Below, in pieces: positions 31,721-40,429 of a stretch of 64,000 nucleotides of DNA. Within the stretch, counting starts at the first letter, position 1, and each line of letters begins with the position of its first letter. The DNA is from Nocardia pseudovaccinii NBRC 100343. Lineage in GTDB: Bacteria > Actinomycetota > Actinomycetes > Mycobacteriales > Mycobacteriaceae. The stretch lies in assembly GCF_001613225.1 (NCBI RefSeq), contig NZ_BDBY01000143.1, forward strand, positions 22,601 to 86,600, read 5' to 3'. The position numbers and the translations under genes are program-made. The notes below the pieces were generated by a model that worked only from the letters and a program-made list of their open reading frames with translations, ran no database searches and was not told where the DNA came from.

Positions 31721-32392
31721 CTAGATCGGGTTGAAGCCCGCCCCGACGCTGCCACGGGCATTGATATCGCCCATGATCGAGCTCATATTGGTGCCGACCT
31801 CGGGTCCGAAGCAGGCGATGGCGAGATACGCGTTCACCATCCCGACCAGTGTGGTGCCGACGACGACCGGTGCCCCGGAATCGCCCTCCACCACACACAT
31901 CTGCGACCAGGTCTCCATGTTGGTGCCGAACAGGTCACCGTAGGCGATGCCGCAGGTATTGCCGGTGGTGCGGCCCTCCTTGCAGACGATCATCGGGAAC
32001 TGGGCCGGGCCGCCGATGCCGGTGATGGTGACATTGCCGATCCGGTTCACCGGGGTGATCTTGGCCGGATCGAATTGGATGATGGCGTAGTCGAGATCGT
32101 GGTTGGAGTAGACGAACCGGCCGATCACGCCTGCGCCGCGGTCGAGTTCGGCGTACACCTGAGCGCCCGGGTCGCCGCAGTGTCCCGCGGTCAGGCCGAC
32201 CAACCGGCCCCCGCCGTCGTAACCGACCGTCGTGACAGTGCATTCGAACTGATTATCGATAATGATTCCCGACCCACCGCCGATGACGGGTGGCCCCGCG
32301 GCCTCCGCGGTCCCGGCCCCCGTCGCGACCAGTGCCGCACCAAGAGCTACGGCGAAGGCAGCGTTGGCCACCTTGGCGAGTTTGCTGAACAT
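31721..32392 (-). CDS. Secreted S1-family serine protease (chymotrypsin fold)
   Basis: The protein has 223 aa from ATG 32392, chosen because the signal peptide (AAFAVALGAALVATGAGTAEA) starts there and GGAGGG lies just upstream. The triad is visible: His71 in TAGHC, Asp101 in NHDLDYAI and Ser172 in EGDSGAPV. Cys pairs 51/72 and 137/147 flank it as in related actinobacterial proteases. The protein is short, without a pro-domain, resembling mycobacterial Rv1815-like exported proteases. It is convergent with the exporter. Confidence 0.88.
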   Translation of the reverse strand: MFSKLAKVANAAFAVALGAALVATGAGTAEAAGPPVIGGGSGIIIDNQFECTVTTVGYDGGGRLVGLTAGHCGDPGAQVYAELDRGAGVIGRFVYSNHDLDYAIIQFDPAKITPVNRIGNVTITGIGGPAQFPMIVCKEGRTTGNTCGIAYGDLFGTNMETWSQMCVVEGDSGAPVVVGTTLVGMVNAYLAIACFGPEVGTNMSSIMGDINARGSVGAGFNPI

Positions 32393-32956
32393 GTCCCTCC
32401 AGACGTCGGAAGTCCGCACGATATCAATCTGTCGCACCCATCGTGTCAGTATTCGGCTCCGGGCGCGTCCTCTATCGGTAGCGATCACTTGCGGGTCGCC
32501 CGAAACGGTCTGCTGTCCGATGACGAACGCGTCGGCGAAGATCGCACTTTTCGACATTTCGGATGCAGCGTCTCATTTCCTCGCGATAGCGAAAGTCTAT
32601 TACTGCAATCATCACAAAGTGACCGATTGTGTTTCGGTTGTATGTTGATCGGTACCGTAGAAGCCATTCGAATCGCGCGCATATTTTGCATGAATATTAT
32701 CCGCGTAAATGGTCGAACAGGCTATATGCGGGGCTGATCGGAGCCGGTAGAACAGTACGGGCTCTAGAAGTATCACCGTTAACTTTGGGACCCGTCCCAA
32801 AGGTCGAGCCACTGCTCATTGCGTTTTCCCTACAGTGACTCCAATCTATGACTGCGATCACACGGTGGTGGGTGTGTTCTGGGCTACTCCGTAGTAAGGT
32901 GCCTCAAGCAAACAAGTCGTCGGGGTTTGGTTACCGGCGTCGAGAGGGGTTAGCCA
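32393..32956. other. Intergenic/control region upstream of the mce operon
   Basis: There are 564 bp that are clearly richer in AT than the surroundings, notably 32580-32720. They lie between the divergent S1 protease and yrbEA genes. The region holds a perfect 20-bp palindrome (32783-32802) and probably both promoters. No open frame with a ribosome binding site was found. Confidence 0.6.
32783..32802. promoter_or_regulatory. Perfect palindrome, candidate operator of the mce operon
   Basis: CTTTGGGAC CC GTCCCAAAG has 9-bp arms and a 2-base centre, 155 bp before the yrbEA start. Its short centre and lack of a following T-run argue for a protein-binding site rather than a terminator. It does not match the KstR (AAC..GTT) or KstR2 (AAGCAAG..CTTGCTT) sites known to control lipid genes. 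The regulator is unknown. Confidence 0.5.
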
Positions 32957-33811
32957 GTGCAGTCGACCAAGAGTCCACCAGCGCAGTCACGGATGAGTGA
33001 CGCGGTCGATTGGACGAAGGCCTACTGGGAAGACCATCCGAAACGCTCCTTGGAGACCTTCGGCAGGCAGATCACGATGGGGTTCGCGGCGGTCGCGGAG
33101 TTGTTCATCGCGATATTCCGACGCCGCTTTCCTTATCGTGAGTTCATCCGCCAGTGTGCGTTCATGTCCAGCGTCGCGGCGGCACCGACACTGCTGGTCG
33201 CCATCCCGATCGGCGTGATCGTTTCCATCCAGGTCGGCGCGGTCGCCAGCCAGGTCGGTGCGACCTCGTTCATCGGCGCGGCGAACGGTCTCGGCATCAT
33301 TCAGCAGGGTGCGCCGCTGGTCACCTCGCTGATGATCGCGGGTGCGGTCGGTTCGGCGATCACCGCCGATCTCGGTTCCCGCACCATCCGCGAAGAGATC
33401 GACGCGATGCGCGTGATGGGGGTGGATCCGCTGCGTCGTCTGGTCGCGCCCCGGCTCGGGGCGGCGATGCTGGTCAGCGTATTGCTGTGCGGCTTTGTCG
33501 TATTCGTCGGATTTTTGACTGGCTACATTTTCAATATTTTCGCGCAGAACGGCACTCCCGGTTCCTATATCGGCACCTTCTCCTCGTTCGCCGTCACCAT
33601 CGATCTGCTTGTCGCACTGGTGAAATCGTTGATCTTCGGGTTGCTCGCTGCGATCATCGCCTGTGATACCGGGCTCAATACCCGGGGCGGTCCGGGCGGA
33701 GTCGCCAACTCGGTGAACTCCGCGGTGGTCAGTTCCGCCATCATGTTGTTCGGCGTGAACTTGATCATCACCCAGATCTACAACGTTCTCCTCCCCCCAC
33801 AGGTGGTCTGA
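32957..33811 (+). CDS. yrbEA: MlaE-type permease YrbEA of the mce operon
   Basis: The protein has 284 aa from GTG 32957 with AGGGG 7 bases upstream. Five to six hydrophobic helices are present. The MlaE-family cytoplasmic motif is IREEIDAMRVMGVDPLRRLV, which contacts the Mkl/MceG ATPase (encoded elsewhere). Together with YrbEB it forms the inner-membrane channel of a Mce lipid importer. It is the first gene of the operon, and YrbEB starts 4 bp after its stop. Confidence 0.95.
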   Translation: MQSTKSPPAQSRMSDAVDWTKAYWEDHPKRSLETFGRQITMGFAAVAELFIAIFRRRFPYREFIRQCAFMSSVAAAPTLLVAIPIGVIVSIQVGAVASQVGATSFIGAANGLGIIQQGAPLVTSLMIAGAVGSAITADLGSRTIREEIDAMRVMGVDPLRRLVAPRLGAAMLVSVLLCGFVVFVGFLTGYIFNIFAQNGTPGSYIGTFSSFAVTIDLLVALVKSLIFGLLAAIIACDTGLNTRGGPGGVANSVNSAVVSSAIMLFGVNLIITQIYNVLLPPQVV

Positions 33812-33815
33812 GCCG

Positions 33816-34679
33816 GTGTCAACAACCTATGTACCGCCGCTGCTGCGGCCACTTCGGCAAATAAAGAAGTCCGCGCAGGTCCCGGTGGATATGGTTGCCC
33901 GTCTGGGGCACCAGGTGTTCTTCTTCCTGCGGTCGGTGGGCTCGATCCCGTTGGCGCTGCGGCACTATCCGAAGGAAGTCTGGCGGCTGCTTTCGGATGT
34001 CACCTGGGGCAACGGCAGCCTGGTCGTCGGTGGCGGCACCATCGGCGTCATCCTCATCCTCAGCGCGTTCGGCGGGATGACGGTCGGCATCCAGGGCTAC
34101 ACCTCGCTGAATCTGCTCGGCCTGAGCCCGATCACCGGCGCCATCTCCGCATTCGCGACCACCAGGGAGTTGGGGCCGCTGCTCGCGGCACTCGCCTTCG
34201 CCGCCCAGGCAGGCTGTCGATTCACCGCGCAGCTCGGCGCGATGCGGATCTCCGAGGAGATCGACGCGCTCGAGTCGATCGCGATCCGGCCGCTGCCGTA
34301 TCTGGTGAGCACCAGGATGTTCGCGGCGATGATCGCCATCGTTCCGCTCTACTGCCTGGGCCTGGCCATGGCCTACATTTCCTGCTCGCTCACGGTGCAA
34401 CTGATCGGCAACACCTCCAGCGGTACCTACGCGCACTACTTCTATCAGTTCCTGATACCGACAGACGTGCTCTACTCACTGGCCAAGGCGATGGTGTTCG
34501 TCGCGATCACCACGTTCATCCAGTGCTACTACGGCTTTTTCGCCTCGGGCGGTCCGGAGGGCGTGGGTGTCGCGGCCGGTCGGGCCATCAAGATGTGCAT
34601 CATCATCGTGGTTTTCGCGGACCTGTTCATGACATTGGCGATCTGGGGCGTCAATCCCGGCATCCGGATCTCGGGGTAG
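33816..34679 (+). CDS. yrbEB: MlaE-type permease YrbEB of the mce operon
   Basis: The protein has 287 aa from GTG 33816. The MlaE motif is ISEEIDALESIAIRPLPYLV. The hydrophobic segments (SLVVGGGTIGVILILSAFGG, MFAAMIAIVPLYCLGLAMAY and others) build the second half of the heteromeric permease. It is tightly packed between yrbEA (4 bp) and mceA (6 bp), so co-expression is certain by layout. Confidence 0.95.
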   Translation: MSTTYVPPLLRPLRQIKKSAQVPVDMVARLGHQVFFFLRSVGSIPLALRHYPKEVWRLLSDVTWGNGSLVVGGGTIGVILILSAFGGMTVGIQGYTSLNLLGLSPITGAISAFATTRELGPLLAALAFAAQAGCRFTAQLGAMRISEEIDALESIAIRPLPYLVSTRMFAAMIAIVPLYCLGLAMAYISCSLTVQLIGNTSSGTYAHYFYQFLIPTDVLYSLAKAMVFVAITTFIQCYYGFFASGGPEGVGVAAGRAIKMCIIIVVFADLFMTLAIWGVNPGIRISG

Positions 34680-34685
34680 GACGAG

Positions 34686-36179
34686 ATGATCATCGATCCC
34701 AGTGGGCGTGGCCCCACGATGCGGCAACTGTTGGTCGCAGGCGTATGCGGACTCGTCGTCTTCGCGCTGATCCTCGGCTTCCTGATGGCGAGATACCAAG
34801 GCTATTTCGTGCCGAAGGTGCATGTGGTCGCCGATGTGGGCGACACCGGTGACGGACTGCCCAGCGAGGCCGACGTGAAGTTCCGCGGCGTGCTGGTCGG
34901 CGTGGTCGAGCATGTCGATGTCGTCGACAAGGGTGCGCGGCAGAAGGTGAAGATCGACCTCAAACCAGAGTTCGCCGGCGACATCCCGGCGAACGTGACC
35001 GCCCGGGTGGTGCCGAGCAACCTGTTCGCCGTCACCTCGGTGGAATTGGTCTTCAACGGTCCTGCGGACACGTACCTGCGCGAGGGCTCGATCATCAAGC
35101 AGGACGAGAGCCAGGGCACCATCGCGCTGCAGGACACCCTCACCAAGGTCCGGACCGTCCTCACCAAAATCGACCCGGTCCAGTTCGGCCGGGTGCTCGG
35201 CACGCTTTCCCAGGCGCTGGACGGCAGCGGCCGGATGCCGGGATCCACCATCGAGCGGCTGGACAAGTGGCTGACTTCGGTGGACGAGTCCATCCCCGAT
35301 CTCGGTGTGCTGCTCGATGATTTCTCGGCCTCGGCTCATGCGCTCAATGAGTCCGCGCCCGAATTGCTCGATGTCCTCGGCAGTTCGGTGAAGACCGCGC
35401 AGACCATCGCCGATCACCGGTCCCAGCTGGTCGCCCTGATCAGCGGTACGGCGGGCACAGTGGATACGGTCAACGGCCTGTTCGCCCGCAACGGTGATAT
35501 CGGTAAGCAGGTCACGGCGGGGACCAGCGATATGTTCGGCGCGCTTGCCTCGGACGCGAATTCGATTCCGGACACCATCGCCTCGCTGAACAACTCGCTG
35601 CGCAAGTTGAATACGACCTTCCACTGGGGTCCGCAGCGGCAGATGGTCTGGAATGCCGGTGCGACACTCACCCCGTACCGGCCCTACGAACAGGCCGACT
35701 GCCCGCGCTACGGAAATCTGGCCGGACCGAGCTGTGCCACCGCACCGGCAGTCTCCGATCCTGGCTATCTGCCTGACTCGATGAAGCCGCGTTCGCTGGA
35801 AACCGCGCAGGGCTTGGCGAAACTGCCACTGCCCGCGGGCTTCCCGGAGATCCCTGGTCTCACTTCGTCGGGTGATCCGCTCGCGACGACCTCGGCCGAG
35901 CCGAAGCCGACCAGCCCGTTCGCGGGTACGCCGCTGGAGGGACTGTTCCCGAATCTCGCGCCGCCGGCGCCGGGTGCGCAACCCTCCGCCGACCAGCCCG
36001 CGGCTCCGGCCGTGCCCGCCCAACCGGCGAGTGCGCCCGCAAGCGCCGGTCCGATTTCGTACGAAGGAGATGCCGCGATCGTGGCGCTGCTCGGTCGTCG
36101 GCCGACGGCGGCCGAATATCTGCTGCTGGGTTCGGCAATGCGCGGGGGCACCCTGCAGGTCCGAGGTGTGGTCGAATGA
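34686..36179 (+). CDS. mceA: Mce family protein MceA
   Basis: The protein has 497 aa, long for the set because of a Pro/Ala-rich C-terminal tail (about residues 390-455) followed by a small globular end (GLLGRRPTAAEYLLLG-like). One N-terminal transmembrane anchor (LLVAGVCGLVVFALILGFLMA) precedes the MCE/MlaD beta-barrel domain (about 40-115; VHVVADVGDTGDGL..., VKFRGVLVGVVEHV). The helical needle region follows. Six Mce subunits are thought to form a tunnel carrying lipids or sterols through the envelope. The stop overlaps mceB (ATGA). Confidence 0.93.
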   Translation: MIIDPSGRGPTMRQLLVAGVCGLVVFALILGFLMARYQGYFVPKVHVVADVGDTGDGLPSEADVKFRGVLVGVVEHVDVVDKGARQKVKIDLKPEFAGDIPANVTARVVPSNLFAVTSVELVFNGPADTYLREGSIIKQDESQGTIALQDTLTKVRTVLTKIDPVQFGRVLGTLSQALDGSGRMPGSTIERLDKWLTSVDESIPDLGVLLDDFSASAHALNESAPELLDVLGSSVKTAQTIADHRSQLVALISGTAGTVDTVNGLFARNGDIGKQVTAGTSDMFGALASDANSIPDTIASLNNSLRKLNTTFHWGPQRQMVWNAGATLTPYRPYEQADCPRYGNLAGPSCATAPAVSDPGYLPDSMKPRSLETAQGLAKLPLPAGFPEIPGLTSSGDPLATTSAEPKPTSPFAGTPLEGLFPNLAPPAPGAQPSADQPAAPAVPAQPASAPASAGPISYEGDAAIVALLGRRPTAAEYLLLGSAMRGGTLQVRGVVE

Positions 36180-37219
36180 GCATCCGTAAACCGCTGATCG
36201 GCTTCGGCCTCTTCGCGATCGTCTCGATCCTGGTCACCGTCGTCGTCTGGAATACGCTCGCGCGGGTCGTGGAGGGTGATACCAATACCTACACTGCGAC
36301 CTTTAGCGATGTGCTCGGCCTGCGCGAGGGCGATGACGTCCGGATGGCGGGTGTGCGGGTCGGCAAGGTCGAAAAGATCGAACTCACCCGGGATTCCAAG
36401 ACCAAGAAGTCCCTCGCCAATGTGACCTTCATCGTGCAGCGCAACCAGACGGTGTACGACGACACCAAGGCGCTGGTGCGCTACCAGAACCTGATCGGCC
36501 AGCGTTATGTCGCGCTGGCCCCGGGCAAGGCGGCGAGCCCCGCCGCGTTGAAGAACAAGGCCACCATTCCGCTCGAGCGCACCGAACCGTCCTTCGATGT
36601 GTCCGGACTGCTCAACGGATTCCAGCCGCTGTTCCAGGTGTTGCAGCCCGAGCAGGTGAACCGGCTCTCGGAGACCTTCATCCAGGCATTGCAGGGTGAC
36701 CGAGTTTCGTTGAGCGCGTTCATCACTCAGGCCGCCACCCTGGCCACGGATTTCCAGCGCCGAGACGCGATTCTCAGCGATGTGATCACCAACCTCAGCG
36801 GCGTGATGTCGGGGTTGGCCAAGCGAGGTGATGAATTGGAGACCCTGGTTACCCAGACCCGGGCACTGATCGGCGGCCTGTACGACCAGGGCCAGTCGCT
36901 GCAAGCGTCCACGGTGCAGATCGCGGACGCGACCAGCGGACTGGTGGACATGATGGGCAAGATCCAGCCGAAGCTGGCCACCGCACAGGATTCGACGAGC
37001 GCGGCGCTGACAATGCTGATCGCCAATGGCGCCAAACTCGACCAAGCCGCGATCGACCTGCCCGCGGCGCTGTCCGCCCTCGGCAAGTTCACCCAGGACG
37101 GCGCCTACGCGAATGCGTACTTCTGCAAGCTGGACGTCTCGCTGTACGGCATCCTGCTCCCCCGCGGTCTGCTCCCACAGATCGGTGGCAACGGACAGTC
37201 GGCGGTGTGCCGCCCATGA
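36176..37219 (+). CDS. mceB: Mce family protein MceB
   Basis: The protein has 347 aa. There is one N-terminal anchor (LIGFGLFAIVSILVTVVVW), then the MCE domain with TATFSDVLGLREGDDVRMAGVRVGKV and the following QRYVALAP. A long helical section contains FAT/coil segments. The start ATG overlaps the mceA stop by four bases. It is a subunit of the hetero-hexameric Mce tunnel. Confidence 0.93.
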   Translation: MSIRKPLIGFGLFAIVSILVTVVVWNTLARVVEGDTNTYTATFSDVLGLREGDDVRMAGVRVGKVEKIELTRDSKTKKSLANVTFIVQRNQTVYDDTKALVRYQNLIGQRYVALAPGKAASPAALKNKATIPLERTEPSFDVSGLLNGFQPLFQVLQPEQVNRLSETFIQALQGDRVSLSAFITQAATLATDFQRRDAILSDVITNLSGVMSGLAKRGDELETLVTQTRALIGGLYDQGQSLQASTVQIADATSGLVDMMGKIQPKLATAQDSTSAALTMLIANGAKLDQAAIDLPAALSALGKFTQDGAYANAYFCKLDVSLYGILLPRGLLPQIGGNGQSAVCRP

Positions 37220-38214
37220 TGACCAAGATCAAGGACAGCTTCAACGGCAACCGCTACTTCTGGCTGGGTGTCATCGGTGGCGTCCTCATCATCGTGCTGC
37301 TGCTCGGCTCGAGCGCTTACAAGCTGATCGGCGTCGGTGAGAAGACGGTCAAGGCCGAGTTCGTGCAGACCGCCGGGGTCAAGGTCGGCGACAAGGTCAA
37401 TGTGGCCGGTGTCCCGAGCGGACATGTGGCCGGTGCGAAGCTGGAGAACGGGCATATCCTGCTCACTCTCAGCGTGAACGACGATGTGAAGCTCGGACCG
37501 GATGCCAGGGCCTCGATCAAGATGGCGACGCTGCTCGGCGCGCGCTACGTCGATCTCGATCCGGGCGACGGGTCGGGATTGAAGAACGGCCGAATCCCGT
37601 TGTCCAACACTTCGGTTCCGTACAACCTGGCCGATGTGGTCGAGTACGGCACGCCGAAGTTCGAGGCGCTCGACACCAAGCAGCTGGCCACTTCGCTCGA
37701 TCTGATCAACAAGCAGTTGGGCGATTCGCCCGCGCTGACGGCGCAGGCGCTGGACAGCGTCGGCGCGCTGGCGAAGGTGATGGATTCGCGCAAGGCGGAG
37801 GTCGACAGCCTGCTGAAGGATCTCGACCGGGTCACCAGGATTCTCGGCGACAACCGCAACAGCGTGCTGTTGGTGATCACCCAGGGCGAGGCCATCGCCA
37901 ACCGGGTGATGGAACGGCAGAGCCTGCTGCGCCAGCTGCTCGACAATGTCTCGACGCTGAGCCGCCAGCTGCAGGAGATCGGTGCGGCCAATAACAACCA
38001 GCTCGGCCCGACCATCGAGCAGCTGAACACCATGGCGGAGGGCCTGCAGAAGAACAAGGACAACCTCGACCGGATGTTGCAGATCATGCCGGTGTCAGTG
38101 CGCACTTTCAACAACGCGTTCGGCAACGGTCCGTACGGTGAGGTCGGCCTCCCCTGGCTCTTCCCCGACAATTGGTTGTGCTTCGCCCACATGATCGAGG
38201 GGTGCAAGGGATGA
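37216..38214 (+). CDS. mceC: Mce family protein MceC
   Basis: The protein has 332 aa from ATG 37216, which overlaps the mceB stop (ATGA). There is an N-terminal anchor (YFWLGVIGGVLIIVLLLG) and an MCE domain with VKAEFVQTAGVKVGDKVNVAGVPSG and ARYVDLDPGD. The C-terminal helical part ends NWLCFAHMIEGCKG, a usual MceC ending with two Cys. An in-frame ATG at 37207 is possible but would lengthen the overlap. Confidence 0.93.
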   Translation: MMTKIKDSFNGNRYFWLGVIGGVLIIVLLLGSSAYKLIGVGEKTVKAEFVQTAGVKVGDKVNVAGVPSGHVAGAKLENGHILLTLSVNDDVKLGPDARASIKMATLLGARYVDLDPGDGSGLKNGRIPLSNTSVPYNLADVVEYGTPKFEALDTKQLATSLDLINKQLGDSPALTAQALDSVGALAKVMDSRKAEVDSLLKDLDRVTRILGDNRNSVLLVITQGEAIANRVMERQSLLRQLLDNVSTLSRQLQEIGAANNNQLGPTIEQLNTMAEGLQKNKDNLDRMLQIMPVSVRTFNNAFGNGPYGEVGLPWLFPDNWLCFAHMIEGCKG

Positions 38215-39320
38215 GACTGATGCGAATCAACCTGCGCCGGGCGGCCAAACCACTGATGATCAGCGCCGCGGCCCTGGCTATCGGTAGTTGCTCGCTGGTG
38301 CCGAGTTCGGTGGACAGCGCGCTGGGCAACACGATGACGATCACCGCGGACTTCGAGAACATCGCGGGTGTCTTCGAGGGCAATCCGGTCACGGTGCTCG
38401 GCCTGCAAGTCGGCAAGATCGACAAGATCATTCCCAAGGGCACGCTGGTCGAGGTGCACATGACGATCGACAAGGATGTCAAGATCCCGAAGGACGCGAT
38501 GGCAGCGATCGTTTCGCCGTCCATCGTGACCGACCGGCACATCGAACTCACCCCTGTCTATACCCAGGGCGAGGCCATGTCCAACGGTGCGCATCTGCCG
38601 AAGGCGAAGACCAAGACGCCGGTCGAGCTGGACACAATGCTCAAGACCATCGATCAGTTCGCCGCCGCGCTCGAGCCGAAACCGGGTGGTCCCGAGGGCA
38701 TCGGCCCGCTGTCGGGTCGGGTGCTCTATCCGATGTTGAACGGCAACGGCGAGAAGATGCGTGACACCCTCAACGCGCTCTCCGGCGCGTTGAAGGTCGG
38801 CGTCGACAACAAGGACGCGGTTGCCAGCATCATTGTCAAATTGAACGAGCTGACCACGATGTTGGCCGAAAACGACCAGTCCGTACGCGATTTCAGCAAT
38901 CGCATGACGCAGATGACCGGACTGCTCGCCGATCAGGCCCCCGGCCTGCAGGCCACGCTGCAGCAGCTCAACGACTTCCTGGCCAATACGAGCTCGGTCT
39001 TCGTGCAGTACCAGGATCAGCTGGGCAGTTCGCTCGCGGGTCTGACCAAGGTGACCGATCAGTTGCGTGCCAACGCCCGCGGCCTGACCGAGGTCGTCGA
39101 CATCGCGCCGCTGCTCATGCAGAACCTGGACCGGTCGATGAACCGGGAATTGGGTTACGTCCGGCTGCACGGCAACCTGCCGACCTTCCTCAACGGCGAA
39201 CTGCTGAGCGTGTTCTGTGAACGGATTCAAATGCGCTCGGATGGTTGCCGGACCGGCAAACTGGAGGACCTCGGTCCGGACCTTGGTGTTACGGCGGCAC
39301 TGCTGGGGATGACCAAATGA
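38211..39320 (+). CDS. mceD: Mce family protein MceD, with lipobox-like N-terminus
   Basis: The protein has 369 aa from ATG 38211 (ATGA overlap with mceC). The hydrophobic start (LMISAAALAIGSC) ends at Cys27 followed by SLVPSS, a plausible lipobox (AIGSC), whereas MceD proteins usually have a plain transmembrane anchor. The MCE domain is clear (TADFENIAGVFEGNPVTVLG, then HIELTPVY). The C-terminal part has the usual NFLNGELLSVFCERIQ-like end. It is a tunnel subunit, and here possibly lipid-anchored. Confidence 0.9.
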   Translation: MRLMRINLRRAAKPLMISAAALAIGSCSLVPSSVDSALGNTMTITADFENIAGVFEGNPVTVLGLQVGKIDKIIPKGTLVEVHMTIDKDVKIPKDAMAAIVSPSIVTDRHIELTPVYTQGEAMSNGAHLPKAKTKTPVELDTMLKTIDQFAAALEPKPGGPEGIGPLSGRVLYPMLNGNGEKMRDTLNALSGALKVGVDNKDAVASIIVKLNELTTMLAENDQSVRDFSNRMTQMTGLLADQAPGLQATLQQLNDFLANTSSVFVQYQDQLGSSLAGLTKVTDQLRANARGLTEVVDIAPLLMQNLDRSMNRELGYVRLHGNLPTFLNGELLSVFCERIQMRSDGCRTGKLEDLGPDLGVTAALLGMTK

Positions 39321-40429
39321 GCGACCGGTTCACATTGAAAGCCCGCCGCGCACTGATCGCACTGGCCGCGGCATCGGGGGTCGCCATCACCTCCGGTTGT
39401 GGTCTCACGGTGGAGAGCCTGCCGCTGCCCAAACCGGGCGCGAGCGGTGAAACCTACACCCTGCATGCGAAATTCGAGAACGCGCTGAACCTGCCAGATC
39501 AGGCGAAGGTGAAGATCGGTGGCTCCGATGTCGGTGTGGTCTCCAATATCAAGACCAAGAACTTCGAGGCCATTGTCGATCTGAAGATCAGCAAGGACAT
39601 CGAACTGCCGGTCGGCAGTACCGCGGAACTACGCCAGGCCACCCCGCTCGGTGACGTGTTCGTCGCGGTGTCCAAGCCCAAGCCCGAACCGGCTCCGGGG
39701 TCTCCGATGCTGCACGACGGCGAGACCCTCGGTCGAGATAAGACCTCGGCGGGCGCCACCGTCGAGGAGTTGTTGATCTCGGTATCCATGTTGTTCAATG
39801 GCGGTGGCGTGGCCGCGCTGACCAAGCTGACCTCGGAGATGGATTCCATCGTTGGTGGTCGCGGCGATCAGATAGCGCATCTGATCAATGAAATGACCGG
39901 CGTGGTAGGCAGTTTGAACGACAACAGCGCCCGGGTGGACAGCGTGCTCGCCCAGTTCAGCTCGCTCGCCAACACCATCGAGGGCAGGCACGCGGAATTG
40001 GGTCAGGTCGCCGATACATTGCCGCAGATGATCGGCGCCGTCGCGGAGAACAACCGGGCCATCGGTGATCTGCTGCAGAAGATTTCGGTGACCAGCGCGG
40101 CGCTCGGCGACTATGCCAACACCTCCAGCGACCAACTGAGCGATCTACTCGACAATGTGCACAAGCTGATGACCGCCCTGTCGCAGTCCGAGCAGAACTT
40201 CGGTCCCGCATTGGATGCGCTGCGCGAAATACGTGGCCCGATCGACGCGTCCTTCCGCGGTAACAGCCTCGCTGTCTACGCCACCGTCACCAATATCCAC
40301 AACTTCAGCTTGTTGTCGGATCCGGCGCAGGGCAAGTTCTTCGACGGCCGCGATCTCAGCGACTTCGCGGGCAGCCTGATCACCGTTCTGCAGGCGATTC
40401 AAGGACGACTGCAGGGGGGTCACCGATGA
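39317..40429 (+). CDS. mceE: Mce family lipoprotein MceE (LprK type)
   Basis: The protein has 370 aa from ATG 39317, overlapping mceD by four bases. The signal ends in the lipobox ITSGC with the lipidated Cys at residue 28, as in M. tuberculosis LprK. The MCE domain is LHAKFENALNLPDQAKVKIGGSDV-type. The ending (FAGSLITVLQAIQGRLQGG) fits MceE. The lipoprotein is anchored outside the membrane, unlike the other subunits. Confidence 0.93.
   Translation: MSDRFTLKARRALIALAAASGVAITSGCGLTVESLPLPKPGASGETYTLHAKFENALNLPDQAKVKIGGSDVGVVSNIKTKNFEAIVDLKISKDIELPVGSTAELRQATPLGDVFVAVSKPKPEPAPGSPMLHDGETLGRDKTSAGATVEELLISVSMLFNGGGVAALTKLTSEMDSIVGGRGDQIAHLINEMTGVVGSLNDNSARVDSVLAQFSSLANTIEGRHAELGQVADTLPQMIGAVAENNRAIGDLLQKISVTSAALGDYANTSSDQLSDLLDNVHKLMTALSQSEQNFGPALDALREIRGPIDASFRGNSLAVYATVTNIHNFSLLSDPAQGKFFDGRDLSDFAGSLITVLQAIQGRLQGGHR

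Noticed and set aside
32783..32802. KstR or KstR2 binding site
   Set aside because: The palindrome lacks the AAC..GTT or AAGCAAG cores.
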